A stretch of 8,449 nt of DNA from Pedococcus sp. (GTDB lineage Bacteria > Actinomycetota > Actinomycetes > Actinomycetales > Dermatophilaceae). The position numbers and the translations under genes were made by a program. The stretch lies in the NCBI GenBank assembly GCA_025936615.1, contig JAICSZ010000068.1:1-8449 (forward strand). Reading direction: 5' to 3'. Position 1 is the stretch's first letter. Each line of letters starts with the position of its first letter. The notes under the pieces were generated by a model. It saw only the letters and a list, made by a program, of their open reading frames with translations. It was not told the DNA's origin and searched no databases. Shown here piece by piece: positions 6,282 through 8,449 of the stretch.

Positions 6282-8449
6282 GCAGTGCACCGGGCGGTGC
6301 GGACGACGAGGGGCCGCTCGCAACGCGAGGTCGGCCGGGCGACAGGCACAGGGCGGCGGCAGGCCTGGACCTGCGCCTGCTCGTGCCGGCCATGCTCGCC
6401 TGGGCGCTCGCCGCCTCGGTGCTGACCGTCCCCGCCCTGCCGGTGGCCCTGGGTGCCGGGGCGGCCGCGACGCTCGCGCTCGTGGCGCTCACGTTGTCGC
6501 GCCGGACGCCTCGGCAGGCGCCGGCGACGCGCCGGCAGCCTCGCCGAGCCGTGGCGTGGACGGGGCACCCACTGGCTGCCCTCTCGCTCGCGGCCCTGGC
6601 TCTGGTCGGGGTCTCGGTTGCCGCCCACTCGGCCGTCCGGGCAGCGGGGCCGGTGGCCGGCCTTGCCGACGACCACGCGATCGTCGAGGTGGTCGGCACC
6701 GTGACCAGCGACCCGATGGTGTTCTCGGGTGCGCGCCAGGACAACCCGGGAGTGCGCCTCCGGCTCTCCCTGCACGAGGTCAGCGGCCACGGACTGCGCT
6801 CCCGGGTGGCCACGCCCGTCCGGGTCGTTGCCGACCGGTCGTGGAGCCAGGTGCGCTGGCACGAGCGCGTGCGGGCGCGCGGCAAGCTCGTGCCACCCCA
6901 GCCGGGTGACGACGCCTCCGCGGTGCTTCGCCCCATGGACCCTCCCACCGTGGTCGGGCAGCCCGGCCTCGTCGCCCGGGCGGCGGAGCACCTGCGCGCC
7001 GGGTTGCGCGACGCCGCCACCCCACTGCCCGCCGACGCCCGTGGCCTGCTCCCAGCGCTGGTGGTGGGCGACACGAGCAGGACGCCGCCGAGCCTGACCG
7101 AGGCGATGCGAGCCACCGGGATGACCCACCTCGCCGCGGTCAGTGGCAGCAACGTCGCCGTGGTCCTGGCGTTCGCCATGGGTGGGGCATCCCTGTGCGG
7201 GGTGGGTCGCAGGTGGAGACCGGCGGTGGCGCTGGCGGTCCTGGCGGGTTTCGTCGTCCTGTGCCGCCCGGAGCCGAGCGTGGTGCGCGCCGCGACCATG
7301 GGCGCGATCGGGCTCATCGGGCTGAGCCGGTCGCGCCGCTCCGCGGGCATTCCCGTGTTGTCCGCCGCCGTGGTGGTACTGCTGGTCGTCGACCCGTGGC
7401 TGGCGCGCTCCTTCGGGTTCGCCTTGTCCACGCTCGCGACGCTCGGGCTGCTGCTGTTCACCCGCAGCTGGGGTCGGGCCATCGGCCGCCGGCTGCCGCG
7501 GAGGATCCGTTCCTGGGGACCGGCCGTCGCGATCCCCATTGCCGCGCAGGCGATGTGCGCGCCCGTCGTGGTCCTGCTCCAGGGATCGGTGTCCGTGGTC
7601 GGCGTCGTCGCGAACCTCCTGGCTGCACCGATGGTCGCCCCGGCGACCGTGTCGGGCGTGGCCGCCGCCGTCCTGGCGCCGCTCTGGCCGTTCGGGGCCA
7701 CCCTCCTGTGCTGGCTCGGTGCCCTTCCCGCTCTCGGCATCGCGTGGACCGCGCGGTCCTGCGCCACCGTGCCCGGCGGCACCCTGCCGTGGCCCGACGG
7801 GGCACCGGGTGCGGTGCTGCTCGCGGCGGTGACGGTGCTGGCGATCCTCAGTGGGCGCTGGTGGGCGCACCACGTGCGCCTGCACCCGTTCGCCGCCCTG
7901 GGCGCCTGCGTCCTCGTGGGCGCCGCGGCCGCCCCCACCTCGGCCATCACCTGGCCACCTCCGGGTTGGCGCTTCGTGGCGTGCGACGTCGGCCAGGGAG
8001 ACGGGTTGGTGCTCGCCACCACCCCCGGCCACGCGGTCCTCGTCGACGCCGGACCAGACCCAGCCCTGGTTGATTCCTGCCTGCGCCGCCTCGACGTCTC
8101 GGTGCTCGACTCGGTGGTGCTGAGCCACTACCACGCCGACCACGTCGAGGGCTTGCCCGGCGCGTTCCACGGTCGCGAGGTGCGTGAGATCCTTGCCTCT
8201 CCCGTTCGCGACCCGCCCTACGAGTGGAGGCGAGTGGAGACGTGGGCTGGGGCACGCGGCATACCGATCCGGGACGTCGCGCAAGGCGACCACCTCGCAT
8301 GGCCGGGCGTCAGAGCCGACGTGTGGTGGCCGGCCCGCCGCATCGCGGCGGGGTCGGTTCCCAACAACGCCAGCGTCGTGCTCGCGGTGCGCGCCGGTCC
8401 GCTGGACCTGTTGCTCATGGGTGACGTCGAGCGCGAGGCCGCGCACGCG
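6278..8449 (+). CDS. comEC: ComEC/Rec2 family DNA-uptake channel protein (C-terminus cut by the window edge)
   Basis: ComEC forms the inner-membrane channel through which one DNA strand enters the cell during transformation. The frame is open for 724 codons to the right edge, so the end is missing. The N-terminal part has helices at about 33-52, 55-73 and 97-120, then a soluble OB-like DUF4131 region (about 130-225). The multi-helix Competence domain spans about 240-555, with ATGMTHLAAVSGSNVAVV (279-296), RPEPSVVRAATMG (330-342) and DPWLARSFGFALSTLATLG (372-390). A metallo-beta-lactamase-like domain follows from about 565, with CDVGQGDG (569-576), VLVDAGPD (587-594), the metal-binding motif HYHADH (617-622), NNASVVL (696-702) and MGDVERE (714-720). 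The intact HxHxDH motif suggests an active nuclease-type site. GTG at 6278 overlaps the comEA stop (GTGA), with AAGGTG about 5 nt upstream. comEA and comEC are clearly one transcription unit. In many actinobacteria holA follows, which may lie beyond the edge. Confidence 0.95.
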   Translation, partial: MSSAPGGADDEGPLATRGRPGDRHRAAAGLDLRLLVPAMLAWALAASVLTVPALPVALGAGAAATLALVALTLSRRTPRQAPATRRQPRRAVAWTGHPLAALSLAALALVGVSVAAHSAVRAAGPVAGLADDHAIVEVVGTVTSDPMVFSGARQDNPGVRLRLSLHEVSGHGLRSRVATPVRVVADRSWSQVRWHERVRARGKLVPPQPGDDASAVLRPMDPPTVVGQPGLVARAAEHLRAGLRDAATPLPADARGLLPALVVGDTSRTPPSLTEAMRATGMTHLAAVSGSNVAVVLAFAMGGASLCGVGRRWRPAVALAVLAGFVVLCRPEPSVVRAATMGAIGLIGLSRSRRSAGIPVLSAAVVVLLVVDPWLARSFGFALSTLATLGLLLFTRSWGRAIGRRLPRRIRSWGPAVAIPIAAQAMCAPVVVLLQGSVSVVGVVANLLAAPMVAPATVSGVAAAVLAPLWPFGATLLCWLGALPALGIAWTARSCATVPGGTLPWPDGAPGAVLLAAVTVLAILSGRWWAHHVRLHPFAALGACVLVGAAAAPTSAITWPPPGWRFVACDVGQGDGLVLATTPGHAVLVDAGPDPALVDSCLRRLDVSVLDSVVLSHYHADHVEGLPGAFHGREVREILASPVRDPPYEWRRVETWAGARGIPIRDVAQGDHLAWPGVRADVWWPARRIAAGSVPNNASVVLAVRAGPLDLLLMGDVEREAAHA
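8257..8264 (-). repeat. GTATGCCG motif, copy 6 (within comEC)
   Basis: On the plus strand it reads CGGCATAC and spans GGC ATA CCG (Gly-Ile-Pro) in comEC. ATA is a very rare isoleucine codon at this GC content and is the only one I notice in frame in the window. The 9-base form GGTATGCCG is complete on the minus strand. Confidence 0.6.

Noticed and set aside
5780..8446. 888-codon antisense open frame across comEA and comEC
   Set aside because: It is extremely rich in Arg, Gly, His and Pro without hydrophobic cores; the plus strand carries clear ComEA and ComEC motifs.

Overview
The window is very GC-rich (about 70% by eye), uses GTG starts freely, has TAnnnT -10 hexamers right at start codons, and carries the long actinobacterial form of LeuS. 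It most resembles a chromosomal segment of an actinobacterium, plausibly of the Micrococcales (Intrasporangiaceae-like); that placement is inference. No mobile element, tRNA, rRNA or CRISPR array is visible.

Layout. Positions 1-483 hold the N-terminal part of an unrecognised membrane protein on the minus strand, running off the left edge. Positions 484-740 form a divergent regulatory region. On the plus strand it contains a TAGCCT -10 element, an 8-codon leader ORF (MAPRLLLT, with three consecutive Leu codons), a long imperfect hairpin and an intrinsic-terminator-like hairpin, all ahead of leucyl-tRNA synthetase (leuS, 741-3635). This looks like amino-acid-responsive attenuation of leuS. Next come a DegV-family fatty-acid-binding protein (3663-4538) and, overlapping it by 4 bases, the acyl-phosphate:glycerol-3-phosphate acyltransferase plsY (4535-5179). 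They are followed by the DNA-uptake genes comEA (5256-6281) and comEC (6278 to the right edge, incomplete), which also overlap by 4 bases.

How the genes work together. leuS charges tRNA-Leu. DegV and PlsY plausibly share a lipid task: a protein-bound fatty acid, once phosphorylated by a FakA-type kinase not in this window, is the kind of acyl donor PlsY uses to start phospholipid synthesis. ComEA (DNA receptor) and ComEC (membrane channel with a metallo-beta-lactamase-like domain) are the core of the DNA import machinery of natural transformation.

Most unusual signals. (1) The 8-mer GTATGCCG (reverse complement CGGCATAC) occurs six times. By my reading these six copies contain every TAT or ATA trinucleotide in the window except one inside a promoter, and the copies within genes use rare codons. 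(2) There is a leaderless leader peptide plus attenuator before leuS. (3) Four starts, on both strands, lie 6-7 nt after a TAnnnT hexamer, suggesting leaderless transcripts.
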